Source: Eleusine coracana subsp. coracana
Lineage: Eukaryota; Streptophyta; Magnoliopsida; Poales; Poaceae
Assembly: GCA_032690845.1 (NCBI GenBank)
Contig: CM064434.1
Span: 11,100,108-11,164,107 of the forward strand
Length of the DNA stretch: 64,000 bases
Direction: 5' to 3'
Shown piece by piece: positions 11,401 to 21,937 of this stretch. The translations under genes and the position numbers were made by a program. Numbering within the stretch: position 1 is the first letter of the stretch; every line of letters starts with the position of its first letter. The notes under the pieces were generated by a model, which was not told the DNA's origin, did not search any database, and was given only the letters and a program-made list of their open reading frames with translations.

Positions 11401-13928
11401 GAAATTTGTGAAGAACCCGGGAGAACTAATCTGCAGAATCTTGGCTTGTTTGCAGAAATGGCGGATCCTGCTATGAATTCAAGATCGATCTTCCCTACAA
11501 GCTAAGATGACAAAGGTGATGGAGTGGATGGAGGAGCTTCAGAAGGTGGAGCATGCAGAATAGGAGACAAGCTTTATGTAGGAGCTGTAGGTGGAGGACA
11601 TGAGTAGTTGTCTCGACTAGAGTAGCTCTTTTGATTGGAAACTGGGATCCCCAGTTTGATGATGTAACAAAACCTTAGATGCTTTCAATACAAGCAGGAG
11701 GCAACTCTTTATTTAAAAAAAAACTATTCAACTGTGAAATGAGATAGTAAAAGTGTGTGGATGTATTATTCTCTTGTGAATCTTATCTCTAATAACGTTT
11801 CTCTCGGTATGATTTCAGTAACGTGAGTGATATGTATGGTCACATGTACGCATTGGTTGGAATTTTGGCTCAATGATTCAACGGGATACAATGATATAGA
11901 TCTGATATTATAGTGAAAACGACAATATCAATACAATTAGTCTGACTAACTAACCTCACGACAAGATAAGCTTGACAACATAAGTTGGCAATGCCTTTCT
12001 TCAACAAGAAGATTCTTTCTACTTTCGAAATGTTCTTTTCAAAGTAAGAAAATATCTACTTGTTGATGATGAAGTGCAGTACCAGTATCTCGATGGGGGT
12101 GAAGATGAGCACTGTGTACAGGCGCTTCACGTAGGAATCGGCGATGAAGGCTGCAGGGACGGAGAACATCTGCAGGGCGGCGAAGAAGTTGCTCGAAATG
12201 GTTGAAGCCCTAGCAACGTCCATGTTCATGTTTTGACGTAGGTAGGTCACCAGATTCAAGATGGTTGCAATGTTGGCAGCATTGCTGAGGAGCACCAGAG
12301 CTACAACGAGTAGTTGGATGGATAAGAATAAAATGATAGCGCAAAGAGGAAGCATCCTTCCATGTCAAAAAGAGGAAGCATTCACTGTTTCGATCAAAAA
12401 TGCATGTCAACGTTATGTGCAAATGATAGTTATTTAGTTAGTCATTTCAGGCACAACAGAAACAGAAGTATTGGGACCAGTAGCTACCAGTCACTCTAAA
12501 AATAAGTGCAAGAACGATACACGCTATTTGGATATGTTATATAAAAGTATATATGTCACTACTAGAAAACACCCCCTATAGATATGCTTTATTTTGGGTT
12601 TAGATATGTTTGTACCGTCTTTATCAAAATATAGATACATTTTCATAATTCGTGTCCGAGGCGTCTCCGCACGTACTATGTCAGAGCTTGGTTGATATGC
12701 TTTTTAAAAATATGTCTACCAACAAACAAAATGTGTTGCTTGAGATGCTATAAATGATACATATGTTTGTAGATATGTTTTCATAAATATGTTTATATGA
12801 CATAGGTATTAGAGTAGACACGTTTTGTGATGTGTTAAAAAGTTTAGACATAATTTATTGATATGTTTCTATTGTGTTTTTACTAGTATATTATTGTTTT
12901 AGAATCTCTTCTAAGTGACTGATTTTTTTACGTAGTTAGCAAGAGTCGAACCTGAGACCTCCTTGTTTTTTACATGCTCATCTAACCAGCTCACCTTTGA
13001 AGGAAACTTGATTAGATTGATATATTCATTCTTTTATACCCATATTTTCTTAGTGTTTTGGTGTTCGTACGATTTTATATAGCGTGTCAAAAATATCTCT
13101 AGAGAGGATTGATACAATTAAAACGTGTCTAATATTATCTCATGTTTTATATGTTTTCAATAACATCTCAAGAAGAATGTTTGATATGGCTAGATACGAT
13201 TAAAGCGTATCTAAATTTCTGATGTTTTTAGAAACATGTCAAAATGTGTCTTTTCTGTGGCTACCAATGGTTCAATGCGTGTCTAAAATCGTAACAATTT
13301 GTGATGTTTCAAAAAGAGTGTAAAAAAACATATTTATTATATTCTTGACATTAAAGCGTATCTAAAATCATATCATATTGATATGTTCTTAAAATCGTAT
13401 TGAAAAGTGTCTCTAGCTATTAATGTAGAGACGTTTATAAAAACGTAGCAATATAACTGTGTCTAGAAGATATTTTTGTTATAGTGTGTATATCTATTTT
13501 ACACCAAAAGGAGGCTGAAGCAACAGCACGGCGGTGAAGTCACAGGAACCCCATGCCAACCTGGAGACCTAGCCGGTTATTCTAGGCCTGCAATCGGAAG
13601 AGGGCTCTGTAAATTGGCTGTTAGGCCACGTGATATCAGCAGATAGCTTGGAAGCCTCAACATATATATACTAGTATGGTTTAAACTATCGTCTAGGCTA
13701 TTTCATTTTATATGTTGAGGTACTATGTTAACTTCCCCACCCGTCGCAAAAGAAAGAAAGAATATTCAGTGCCCAGTGACCAGAGGATCACACAACTCAA
13801 ACAAGCCAGCGGTAACAACTAAGCATCAGTAGCTTACCATGAATGAAGATTGAAGCTCTCACTCCTCCATGCTTCTTCTTGTTCACCGGCCGCCCCCTCC
13901 AGTCCACAAGTCCCAATGAGCCGCCCAT
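8437..13928 (-). CDS. NRT1/PTR-family (NPF) membrane transporter, five exons
   Basis: Predicted multi-pass plasma- or organelle-membrane transporter of the NPF (POT, major facilitator) family, whose members move nitrate, peptides, hormones or other metabolites. Exons on the minus strand: 13928-13838, 12300-12083, 10113-9673, 9534-9413 and 9301-8437. All introns are GT..AG, the phases join, and the total is 1737 bp (578 aa), normal for the family. The start context reads MGGSLGLVDWRGRPVNKKKHG, the usual NPF N-terminus. Later signatures include LPALGGEQFD and SFFNWY in exon 3, and several hydrophobic segments plus a C-terminal FYWLLAVLELVSLLTYMFFA helix in exon 5. The family's ExxE[K/R] proton-coupling motif in the first helix is replaced by NAANI. 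Introns 1 and 2 (1537 and 1969 bp) are enlarged by mobile elements. Reading frames are intact, so it is probably functional. Subfamily and substrate cannot be assigned by eye. Confidence 0.92.
10196..10504. mobile_element. MITE in NPF intron 2
   Basis: The ends GTCCTGTTTAGATCC and (inverted) GTCTGTTTGGATTC form imperfect terminal inverted repeats. The interior folds back through copies of a core like AGTTTCTAGAAACT. TCTTAG occurs on both sides (10190-10195 and 10505-10510). The duplicated unit B at about 10793 preserves the uninterrupted site. The same family recurs at 52322-52608 and, truncated, at 49203-49375. It resembles hAT-type MITEs. Confidence 0.75.
10920..11721 (+). mobile_element. 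5'-truncated L1-type LINE in NPF intron 2
   Basis: A 17-bp direct repeat (AACTATTCAASTGTGAA, one mismatch) brackets the insertion at 10903-10919 and 11722-11738, with an A-run just before the right copy. The ORF at 11077-11295 has the zinc-binding zf-RVT layout at the C-terminus of plant L1 reverse transcriptases (CILCDRTDTTNHRLFECCHA). This is therefore the 3' end of an L1 element, inserted antisense to the NPF gene. It is dead, lacking endonuclease and reverse transcriptase. Confidence 0.85.
12557..13486. mobile_element. Non-autonomous CACTA element in NPF intron 1, TSD TGT
   Basis: Ends are CACTACTAGAAAACACC and (inverted) CACTATAACAAAAATATC, with TGT on both sides (12554-12556 and 13487-13489). 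Subterminal repeats of the type TAGATATGTTT and CGTGTCTAAA fill both halves in both orientations. There is no transposase ORF. A tRNA-like segment lies near the middle (12940-13010). The insertion lies well inside the intron and leaves the splice sites intact. Confidence 0.88.
12940..13010 (-). repeat. tRNA-like segment with B box inside CACTA element
   Basis: On the minus strand, GGTGAGCTGGTTAGATGAGC resembles a tRNA D-arm and AGGTTCGACTCTT matches the Pol III B box. An A-run lies between, where an anticodon arm would be. No acceptor stem is convincing. Confidence 0.45.
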
Positions 13929-14352
13929 CTCACTCTGCTAGCTAGTTTCTTGATGGTGTAATGCCTTGTGCGTGGTCTCTCTTCAGATGGATACAAATAA
14001 AGGGAGTGTTATGGGTAGCAGAAGAAAATGGCGCCACTGTCCAATAAAGAAACAACCACGGGTTCTGGATGCAGACAAGACAAACGACCCCAAGGACAGT
14101 GAAATGTCACCAACCGAACAAGACCAGTCACCATGAATAATGTTTAATAAAGCAATTAAAATTGAAAAGTAATTGCATCACAAGTATTTGCCGAGTTATC
14201 CTGTTGTGTAGGGTCTAAGGCGAGAAACTAGAGCTACCATGCGGAATGCTTTTCAGTCGGATCCCGGACCCCAGAGGGCCTGGCAATAGTTTGAATTTGA
14301 AGAAAAAAAAGACCTTCGAGAAACTAGGACCACCATGATATATGTTAGCACA
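13929..14352. promoter_or_regulatory. 5' flank and probable promoter of the NPF gene
   Basis: This is unique-looking sequence upstream of the NPF start codon. The minus strand has a weak TATA-like CTTTATTTG around 14000. I can see no stronger regulatory element. Confidence 0.3.
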
Positions 14353-14591
14353 TACTTCCTTCGTTTCAAAATTGTTGTCGCTATTGATTTTTTTCGTAAT
14401 CTTTAACCATTCATCTTATTCAAAATATTTATTCACATATAAAAAGTTATAAGTTATATTTCAATTTTATCTAGTAATAAAACAAATTATAAAAAAATAT
14501 ATGATATTTTTTAAATTTTTTTGAATAAGATGAATGATCAAAGGTAATGAAAAAAGTAAATAGCAACAATAATTTTAGAACGGAGGGAGTA
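14353..14591. mobile_element. Stowaway-type MITE
   Basis: Ends are TACTTCCTTCGTTTCAAAA and (inverted) TACTCCCTCCGTTCTAAAAT, with a TA target. The inverted repeats are long and AT-rich, giving a foldback structure. This is the classic grass Stowaway (mariner-related) pattern. Confidence 0.8.
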
Positions 14592-14674
14592 ATGGGTTAC
14601 AGCGACATCTGCTAGTGGTATATAATTTTAGAACGGAGGGAGTAATGGGTTACAGCGACATCTGCTAGTGGTAT
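14569..14674 (+). repeat. 53-bp tandem duplication spanning a MITE end
   Basis: Two adjacent, essentially identical 53-bp copies (14569-14621, 14622-14674) each contain the right end of the Stowaway element (TTTAGAACGGAGGGAGTA) and flanking ACAGCGACATCTGCTAGTGG. Confidence 0.9.
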
Positions 14675-15381
14675 GTTACCTAGAAGTAAATGATTATTTT
14701 CTCTAAAAGAATGGACTGTCCACAGGGGCATTCGGGTTTCCACTAGTATGCAGTCAGATTAGGTTATACAGTGAGCCAGTTACTGCCATTCTTTTCGCAC
14801 ATGCATGTGTTCTGAAGAAGTTAGTGGTGGGAATACAGCTCGTGCCACTAAAAGATTTCCTGGCATTGTATGCATCACGGTAGCTATTTGAAATCATAAG
14901 AACAAAAATATAACATAGAGACAAATCAAGAAAATTACTGTATAAGGTATATTACACTTATTGTAAGCGCAAAAAAATAGTATACTTTTATTAGAATAAT
15001 TTGAGCGACTATAGAGCCAGGATATTGTTCAAGAGGTCAAACAGACAAAGTGAAAACTAATTTAGTGAGTTAAATGGATTTGTTTTTTTTAATTATACCT
15101 ACAACACGTTTCTTTCTTAAGATCGTTGTCAGGTTGTGCCCAATACTAAAATTTCGTCATTAATTTAGTGATGTTTAAAGTCGGCTATTTTTCATAATAA
15201 ATGTTATAAAACATCACAAAATGCCTAATATAGGACAAAAAAATCATAAAATCTTCATGGCAAGTAACGTGGGCATGACGTGGGTCTGATGATGTGGTAG
15301 TCATATTCTTTTGGACTTGGCCCATCACAAGCATAATTTTTTAACCCAATATGAGGCCTAGTTTGGTGGCTGCCAAATATT
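14675..15381. other. Intergenic sequence, nothing recognised
   Basis: AT-rich sequence without long ORFs. I see no domain, tRNA or repeat structure here. Confidence 0.5.
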
Positions 15382-15865
15382 GGGCACGATTGGTTGCCTG
15401 GGTGTCCGTGGCCTGCATGGTTCTATAGAACCAGGCTGAGCACAGCCAGGCTTCTTAGATGCAACATCTATTTTAATCATGGTGTTTGGTAACCTACACC
15501 GAATTGGTAGCCTGTACCGAATTGATATGCTTACCTTGCATTAGAGAGGTGTGGTAGCGTTATCATCATTTCTTTATGTTTGTTAGAAGGCATGTGATGG
15601 AAGGCAGCGGACCAACGGTATGGCCTTAGCTTGTGTGCCAGTGGTTGGACATGTTTTTTTGGACCCACTTGTGTCTCGCCCGAGCCAGGCTCTAGGGAAA
15701 CGATCTTGATTTTCGTTTCCCCAAATGCAGGAGGAGAGGCGCATCTTGCATCGTAAGGGCCTGGTTGAGAGAGCCATGCATGCAGGCTACCAATCACTGA
15801 AAAAAGTAAAAAATATTGCATCTAGAGATGTGATGCAGGGGACACTCAAGCAGCCAATCGTGCCC
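15382..15865. mobile_element. Non-autonomous TIR element (Harbinger-like?)
   Basis: Terminal inverted repeats of about 27 bp begin GGGCACGATTGGYTGC, and ATT lies on each side (15379-15381 and 15866-15868). The 3-bp duplication suits PIF/Harbinger or CACTA, but ATT is not the usual TWA, so superfamily assignment is tentative. ORFs inside are short and unrecognised. Confidence 0.65.
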
Positions 15866-15868
15866 ATT

Positions 15869-16703
15869 GTGTCCGGACCCATTATGTGTTGTCTGCTGGG
15901 CCCTAACCCAATTGAGACTCGCATTTCAATCGTATTGGGCAAATTTAGCCTATTTTCCCTTTTCCATGGCCCAGCCTATCGACTATACATTCTAGCCCAT
16001 TTTCATGTCCAACAAAGAGTTCAGTTATGTAGAAATAATATTATTAATGAAACATATCATTTATAACTATTTTACATTAGATTGTTATTTATCTCAGAGA
16101 TTTAAAACAACAGGTCTCTGGTTCTTTTCAGGGTGGCAATTCCCTAGAAAAAACAACTCGGAGATGGGTACATTGTATTATGATCCAACATTTAAACCAT
16201 TACAAGATTGTAATATTATTCTTCGAGCTAAACCGCTATATATTCTGGTATTGATGTTGTGCATCGTGTAATGGTATCTATTTGCAACCGGAATAAAATA
16301 TTTTCTTGACGCTTGCTTAATTAGGTTTTTATGATCTGCCACAAAATGTACTTTCCTTTTTTATCTCGTGACAATGAATGGTAAAGGGAGATGAAACGTT
16401 TTCTTAAACACAACATAACGAAATCTCTGTTGCAAGAACCTTGCTTTGTTTCTTACTAGATTAGGACTTGTGAAGTTGGAACTTCCAATACCGTAGTCTT
16501 TGAAGCCTCAGTATATACCAAACCGTCTCCTAATCTTGAAAAAGTTGATATCCAACGAGCTCAAAGCCTGAAACCACATGTCTTGGAACCTTATTTGGCA
16601 CAAATAAACATGTAATTTCATATGAGAAAATGAGGTGACATACTGCTAGGGCGACCCAGTTGGCCAATTCTTTCACAGAATACAAGTGAGGATCAAGAGC
16701 AAT
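15869..16703. other. Intergenic sequence, nothing recognised
   Basis: Short ORFs only, no known domain. Sequence resumes as AT-rich intergenic DNA up to the next CACTA element. Confidence 0.45.
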
Positions 16704-16706
16704 GCT

Positions 16707-18182
16707 CACTACGGGAAATCTCTCCTTTAGCAAAGGCTCTAAAACACTCGGCAAAGTCTTTGCCGAGTGTCAAAAAAAAAACAATCGGCAAAGTCTAGCA
16801 ATCCGCAAAATAAAAATTATGAAAAAAACTTAATAAAATAGCAAAAAATATATTTTTTCTCCTAGAACCCCAGCCCACCCATCCTGGTGTTTTGCACAAG
16901 TCTTGGTAATTTTACACGCATTTGCCGAGTGTAACACTCGGCGAAGAGCACTCGGTAGAAAACAACTAGCAAAGCGCTCTTTGCCGAGTGTTTTTTATCA
17001 CGGACATGACAAAGGCTTTGCCGACTGCCAAAAAAAAACACTCCGCAAAGTCTAGCACCTGCAAAATAAAAAAACTTAATAAAATAGCAAAACAATATTT
17101 TTTTCTCCTAGAACCCCAACCCACCCATCTTGGTGTTTTTTCACAAGTCTTAGTAATTTTTCATGCGCTCCGCACAAAGTGCGTCCAAGGGGATTCGAAC
17201 CTACAACCTCTCCTTCGCACAAGTACTGTTTTTTACAAAACACTCAGCAAAGACCCTCTTTGCCTAGTGCTAAGTTTAGGCAAATAAATTTTCCTACAAG
17301 CTTCTAAAAAATTTAAAAATATCGAATCACTTTAAAAAATAATCAAATTTTGAAATGATACAATTTATGTAATATATGACCTATACAAAATAATTTGGAG
17401 TCCAATTCAAATTTGATTTTCAATATGACTTCAAATCTTAACCACTAATTCTCTAACTCTAAGATTATTCTTCGGAGATTCTCCGTTTAGTAAGCAAAGA
17501 ACATGAAAACTTGTATGAAACTTTCTCTATGTTTTATCATAACTTCTACTTGTAATACCATAACATTGTAACAAATCTCATGGTTTTTAGACTTTATTTG
17601 AGTTTTATACAATTTAAAAATCATTTGGACACACGTTATTATGGTCATGATTTTCAAACTTTATATCAAATTTCTTTTTATTTTATGTGTAAGGTCTCTA
17701 ATTGGGCTAAATAACATGAATATAATTTTTTTTATACTTATTGAATTCTTATATTTGAGTCACTTGTAGTTCAAATTTGACTTTATTTAATATATTATTT
17801 CAAATGTAATTAATTAATTAAATATAACAAATAATATCAAAAAATTACCAAATTTTAACATAGAGTCACACATGTTGTATATGTAGAGCATAAAATATTT
17901 TGAGAGTAGAAAAGGAAAAAAATAATTGTTTGCCGAGTGTCAAGAACAAACACTCTGGCAAAGACTAGCTTTGCCTAGTGTCAAGAAAAAACACTCGGCA
18001 AAATATTTTTTTTGCCGAGTGTATTTTTATTGATCCTCGGTAAAGCATTTTTTGGCCGGTGTTTCTATTTTACCGAGTGTTTTCTACTTGACACTCGGCA
18101 AAGACTATCTTTGCCGAGTGTCCGAAAAAAAAACACTCAGCAAAGAGTAAAGCACTCGGCAAAAAACAATTTTCCGGTAGTG
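16707..18182. mobile_element. Non-autonomous CACTA element, TSD GCT
   Basis: Ends are CACTACGGGAAATC and (inverted) CACTACCGGAAAATTG, with GCT at 16704-16706 and 18183-18185. Dense subterminal repeats of CACTCGGCAAAG and TTTGCCGAGTGT occur at both ends, related to but distinct from the CCGTGTG repeats at 62-1160. An internal near-duplicate of about 100 bp (16830-16930 versus 17080-17170) is visible. No transposase is present. A B-box module lies at 17159-17230. Confidence 0.92.
17159..17230 (-). repeat. tRNA-like B-box module inside CACTA element
   Basis: On the minus strand GGTTCGAATCC is a perfect B box, preceded by TGTGCGAAGGAGAGG and followed by ACGCACTTTG. The same order and near-identical bases occur around 810-860 in another CACTA element, so the two modules look homologous. 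The A-box half is missing here. Confidence 0.5.
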
Positions 18183-18335
18183 GCTACAGGTTTTGACCAT
18201 TTGTATCGAACAAGGGCACGTTTTCCATCTCCTACCACTAAATTCGCATTCGTTTTTTAGCAATTGGATTGGACCCGGAAGTGAAAAATGTTATACTCCT
18301 TTTTCAAACAGGATATAAGGAAGCTATGTCTCAAT

Positions 18336-18720
18336 CACTACCACAAAAATGACCTTTAGTGGTGGTAGAAAAAAGCACGTAGCGGCGGATTAAAAGAAAC
18401 CCGCCGCTACAGTGGACAAATGATTTTTAGCTGCGGTTGACAAAGTGAACCGTAGCTAAAAATCAATTTTTAGCTGTGGTTCATATTGTCAACCACAGCT
18501 AAAAATTACGGTGATTTTTAGCGGCGGTTGGCAATGTGAACTGTAGCTAAAAATTAATTTTTAGCTACGGTTCACTTTGTCAACCGTAGCTAAAATTAGT
18601 TTTGGCCCAGGCAGCGGCCCACCCATTCTCTCCCCGTCTACACAATAAAATATCTAACCCTAACCCACACCCACCCCAAATCCCTCACTCATCAGCCACC
18701 GCCGTGTCTCCCTCCCCCTG

Positions 18721-18772
<52 letters not shown>

Positions 18773-19467
18773 CGCGCGCGTCTCCCTCCCCCGGACTATC
18801 TCTCCCTAGGCATCTCTCTCTCACGTGAGCCTCCCTCCGACGGGTGGCCCTCCCCTCTGGCGGCGCGAGACTCCCCTCCGGTGTCACGGGCCTCCCCACC
18901 GGTGGCGCGAGCCTCCCCTCCGGTGCACAAGCCTCCCCTCTGGCATGCGGGCCTCCCCATCGATGGGCAGCTCTCCTCTCCGACAGCGTCCACCGAATCT
19001 CGCGTCGGCACCTCTCCTCCCCTTCGGATCCGAACTCCTCCGGATCCCACCTCGAGGTGGAGGACGATGAGGAGGAGGGTGGCAGATCTGCAGGCAGGAG
19101 GCATCGACGCGTGGCCGGGAGGCATCGGCAGGCGGACGGAGGTGTCAGCACACGAGCGGCGGATCCGGCCTCGAGGAGGGTGGTAGATATGTCCTTCCCT
19201 CTAGATTTAGGCTGAGGTGGGCCGTGAGCACGGGCTCAAGCGGGCTTGCGGATTCCTTTTTTTTTTGTTTTTTTGGGTTGATGCATAGCGGTGGGTGGAG
19301 ATGTCACCCGCCGCTACTAATATCCTTTTAGCGGCAGTTGGATCCATTCTCAGATCGTCTGCCGCTAGAACATTTTATTTCTAGCTGCGGTAATATAGTG
19401 GCGGGCTGGCTAACACACCGCTATAGTGGGTTTTGGCCCGCCTCTATAAGTTGTTTTTGTTGTAGTG
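18336..19467. mobile_element. CACTA element with captured GC-rich sequence, TSD AAT
   Basis: Ends are CACTACCACAAAAATGACC and (inverted) CACTACAACAAAAACAAC, with AAT at 18333-18335 and 19468-19470. Subterminal repeats (TTTTTAGCTGCGGTT, TAGCGGCGG) flank a GC-rich core at about 18600-19215 that starts with a (CT)n microsatellite at 18722-18768 and continues as a degenerate minisatellite (CCTCCCCTCCGGTGGCGCGAG type, 18835-18960). The core is probably captured host sequence (Pack-type), but no protein family is recognisable. Same family as 46045-47032. Confidence 0.9.
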
Positions 19468-19470
19468 AAT

Positions 19471-20288
19471 ACAACGGGCAGACTTGCTAACGAACACACT
19501 GACAAAACATGATCTGCCGAACAGGCTGAAAGCTGGTGTCTACCCATATGTTTTGGAGAAATCTGTGTCTGCCCATGTTACTTGGCACACACAAACATGC
19601 CATTTCACATGGCAGAAATATTGATGATAGACTATTACTACCTCCGTCCCATATTACTTGGAGAGAATCCCTTATGTACGTGTAAAAGTTTCGGTCCCTT
19701 CACTACGTACCATCACTTTACTTGTTTAGTCCCCGTTTGTGCCATCCATGAAGAGGCAATTAACCGAGGAAGGAAAAGACCACCATGTCCCTGTCTTCTT
19801 CTTCCATCCATGGAGCTTGGTCATGCACGCTCTCTCCCCCGGCTGCCACAGAGCTTTATCCCGCTTCCATAAAGCTCCGCCCAATGGCCACGGAGCTCCA
19901 CTCGGGTGCCATGGAGCTCCGTCCCGCGGCCAAGATATAATACACCACCAAGAATTGTTGTTGAGGAGAATTTTATATTTGAATCATTATGCCATTTTAT
20001 ATTTGTTGTAATTTTTTTTTAAATTAAAATAGATTGTTGCTCATATCCTCCACATAAATGGTCATATAGTTTAATATAGAGTATCAATGTCTCTCTATGC
20101 ATCTAATTAGATTGAATATAGAAAAACATAACCTTATAGCTACATCTTTAAAGAGCTATCTTTAGTAAAGTCTACTTGATAGACATAATGAACCACCAGT
20201 GGGCGTCCACAATGGGTATGTATACTATCTATATGGTGAAACATGGTGTGCCATTATTTGTCCAAAGGAGAATCCCGTTTTGACAATG
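19471..20288. other. Intergenic sequence with a MITE fragment
   Basis: A one-ended Stowaway-like remnant (CTACCTCCGTCCCATATTAC) lies at 19639. A short run of GCATGGAGCTCCG-like direct repeats lies at 19860-19930. No gene is seen. Confidence 0.4.
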
Positions 20289-20332
20289 TAAGGGTGCGTT
20301 TGGTTTCGGGTCAAAGTAGGATGGGACGGGGT

Positions 20333-21876
20333 TGAAGATGTATCTAGGTCCCCTAGTGGGTTTTGATGATTAATGATAAAAGATTAAAATTGTACTAACA
20401 TGCTTATAAAGAAAATGTACAGATCATCAAGAAAAAAGTTAATTACCCACTAATATGAGAAAGTCTATCCCTCAATAAAAGAGAAAAGAAAATGGCTCAT
20501 GGTGGTTCAAGTTTAGCTTTTATGCTATTTGTTTTGAGTCATAGGTACGCCGAACTATTAAGAGGGATAAAACTTATCTTGCTAGTAAGGGAAACATTGT
20601 GCTCAAGCTCTAAATCAATTCATTTGAAAACCTAGCCAACAAAGCCTAAGAATCAGCCTTTTACTTAGCAAGACAGAGAGTGACGGAAATTCCGTGAGTC
20701 CTCTCATGGAAGTTCCGTCAGCGTCGGATCCGGCTTTGATGTTAACCCGAGGGTGACGGAAGTTCCGTTGCCTAGTGACGGAAGTTCCGTCAGCGTCGGG
20801 TTTCTACCTTCTGCGCACCCAAGAGTGACGGAAGTTCCGTCTCCCCATGACGGAAGTTCTCTGAGCCTCTTTTCCTTATCAAACCGAGAGTGACGTAAGT
20901 TTCGTCACCTTTTGACGGAAGTTCCGTCACAGCATCTTTTGCTGACTTCCAGTGCTTTACAACGGCTAAATTTGAATTGACGGAAGTTCCGTGGGTAACC
21001 ACGGAAGTTCCATCAGACCCAGAAAATACTATAACAGCTAGTTTTTAAGCTCTCTCTATAAATAGAGTACCCCTTCCCCCGTGGGAAGGGTTGGATTCTT
21101 TGCCATTTCACTCACTCTTCAGCTAGAGCTCTCCCCTCTCACTCCTAGGCTTGTTCTTGAGATTCAAATCAAAGTGAGAGAGATCCAACCACAAAAACAT
21201 TGAAACTATCCACTCAAAAGCTTGAGCACATCTTTCCCTCCCCATCAAGATTTGATTTGCTTGTTACTCTTGGAGACTTGGTCTCCTAGATGGCTAGGCG
21301 TCGCCCTTGAGCTCCCAACTTTGTGTGGTGAGTCGGGGACGTTTGTGAAGGTGTGATTCGCCTCCGGAGGAAAAGAATCAAGTGGAGAAAGAAATCCAAG
21401 CACGATCTTTATGATTGCTTGGCGGGAAAAAGGGTTGAGAGAGACCCGGCCACTTTGTGTGGCTCCTCAACGAGAACGTAGGAACTACTTAGTGTGGTTG
21501 CCGAACCTCGGGTTAATTCTTGTGTCTTTCTTTACTTTTCCGCTCTTATATTTGTGCTTGCTTATTTCTTTCATATTATTGTGCTTGTATCATTTGTTAA
21601 TTGTCTAGCTAGTCTTCATTCAAGAATTCTGGGCTTACATTATATTAGCTCCACTTCTACCAAGCTAGTGTTTCCTTCTCCTTGTTATCCGCGTTGTTCA
21701 TTGCTTAGAGGAAGGGTAGTGAGAAGTTCTGTCACTTGACAGAACTTCCATGGTGACAGAAGTTTCATTGACCCCGACGGAAGTTCCGTCATTCCTGGTT
21801 ATTTGATTATCCTTTAGTGCTTTTTCAGGATTACTTTTAGATTGCCTATTCACCCCCCCCCCCCCCCCTCTAGGCA
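20333..21876 (+). repeat. 5' LTR of the Copia element
   Basis: Starts TGAAGATGTATC and ends CTCTAGGCA, about 1544 bp. It contains a dense run of the palindrome TGACGGAAGTTCCGTCA and variants (20685-21015, again 21725-21800), a perfect TATAAATAG at 21057-21065, and a run of 17 C at 21852-21868. Transcription should start roughly 30 bp past the TATA box. Confidence 0.93.
21057..21065 (+). promoter_or_regulatory. TATA box of the 5' LTR
   Basis: TATAAATAG, preceded by a CT-rich run, is conserved at the same place in the 3' LTR (31189-31197). This is the expected U3 promoter position, downstream of the palindrome array. Confidence 0.8.
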
Positions 21877-21884
21877 ACTTTCAA

Positions 21885-21900
21885 TTGGTATATAAGCTTG
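21885..21900 (+). other. Primer-binding site (initiator Met tRNA type, degenerate)
   Basis: Just after the 5' LTR, TTGGTATATAAGC resembles the TGGTATCAGAGC complementary to the plant initiator tRNA-Met used by most Copia elements, with changes in the middle. Confidence 0.6.
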
Positions 21901-21937
21901 AATCTTCTACAAGGCTTGAAAGCTTGAAGATTAAAAG

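Larger units (their letters stand above)
10112..11899. repeat. Partial tandem duplication within NPF intron 2
   Basis: Unit A (10112-10707) and unit B (about 10708-11899) share their starts (CCCTGCAGCACAGTTTCG), middles (TCTTAGTTCTCC) and ends (TTCAACGGGATACAAT). Unit A is interrupted by a MITE and unit B by a LINE. The duplication begins two bases inside exon 3, so unit B carries a second copy of the 3' splice acceptor about 600 bp upstream of the real one in the sense of transcription. Confidence 0.85.

Noticed and set aside
12056..12422. ORFs beginning in NPF intron 1 and reading into exon 2 (for example MLPLCAIILFLSIQ)
   Set aside because: The upstream residues are intronic. The acceptor at 12301 and the clean join to exon 1 at 13838 explain the exon.
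18602..19215. Long ORFs on both strands in the GC-rich core of a CACTA element
   Set aside because: They are translations of a microsatellite and minisatellite. Several frames are open at once and none matches a protein family.
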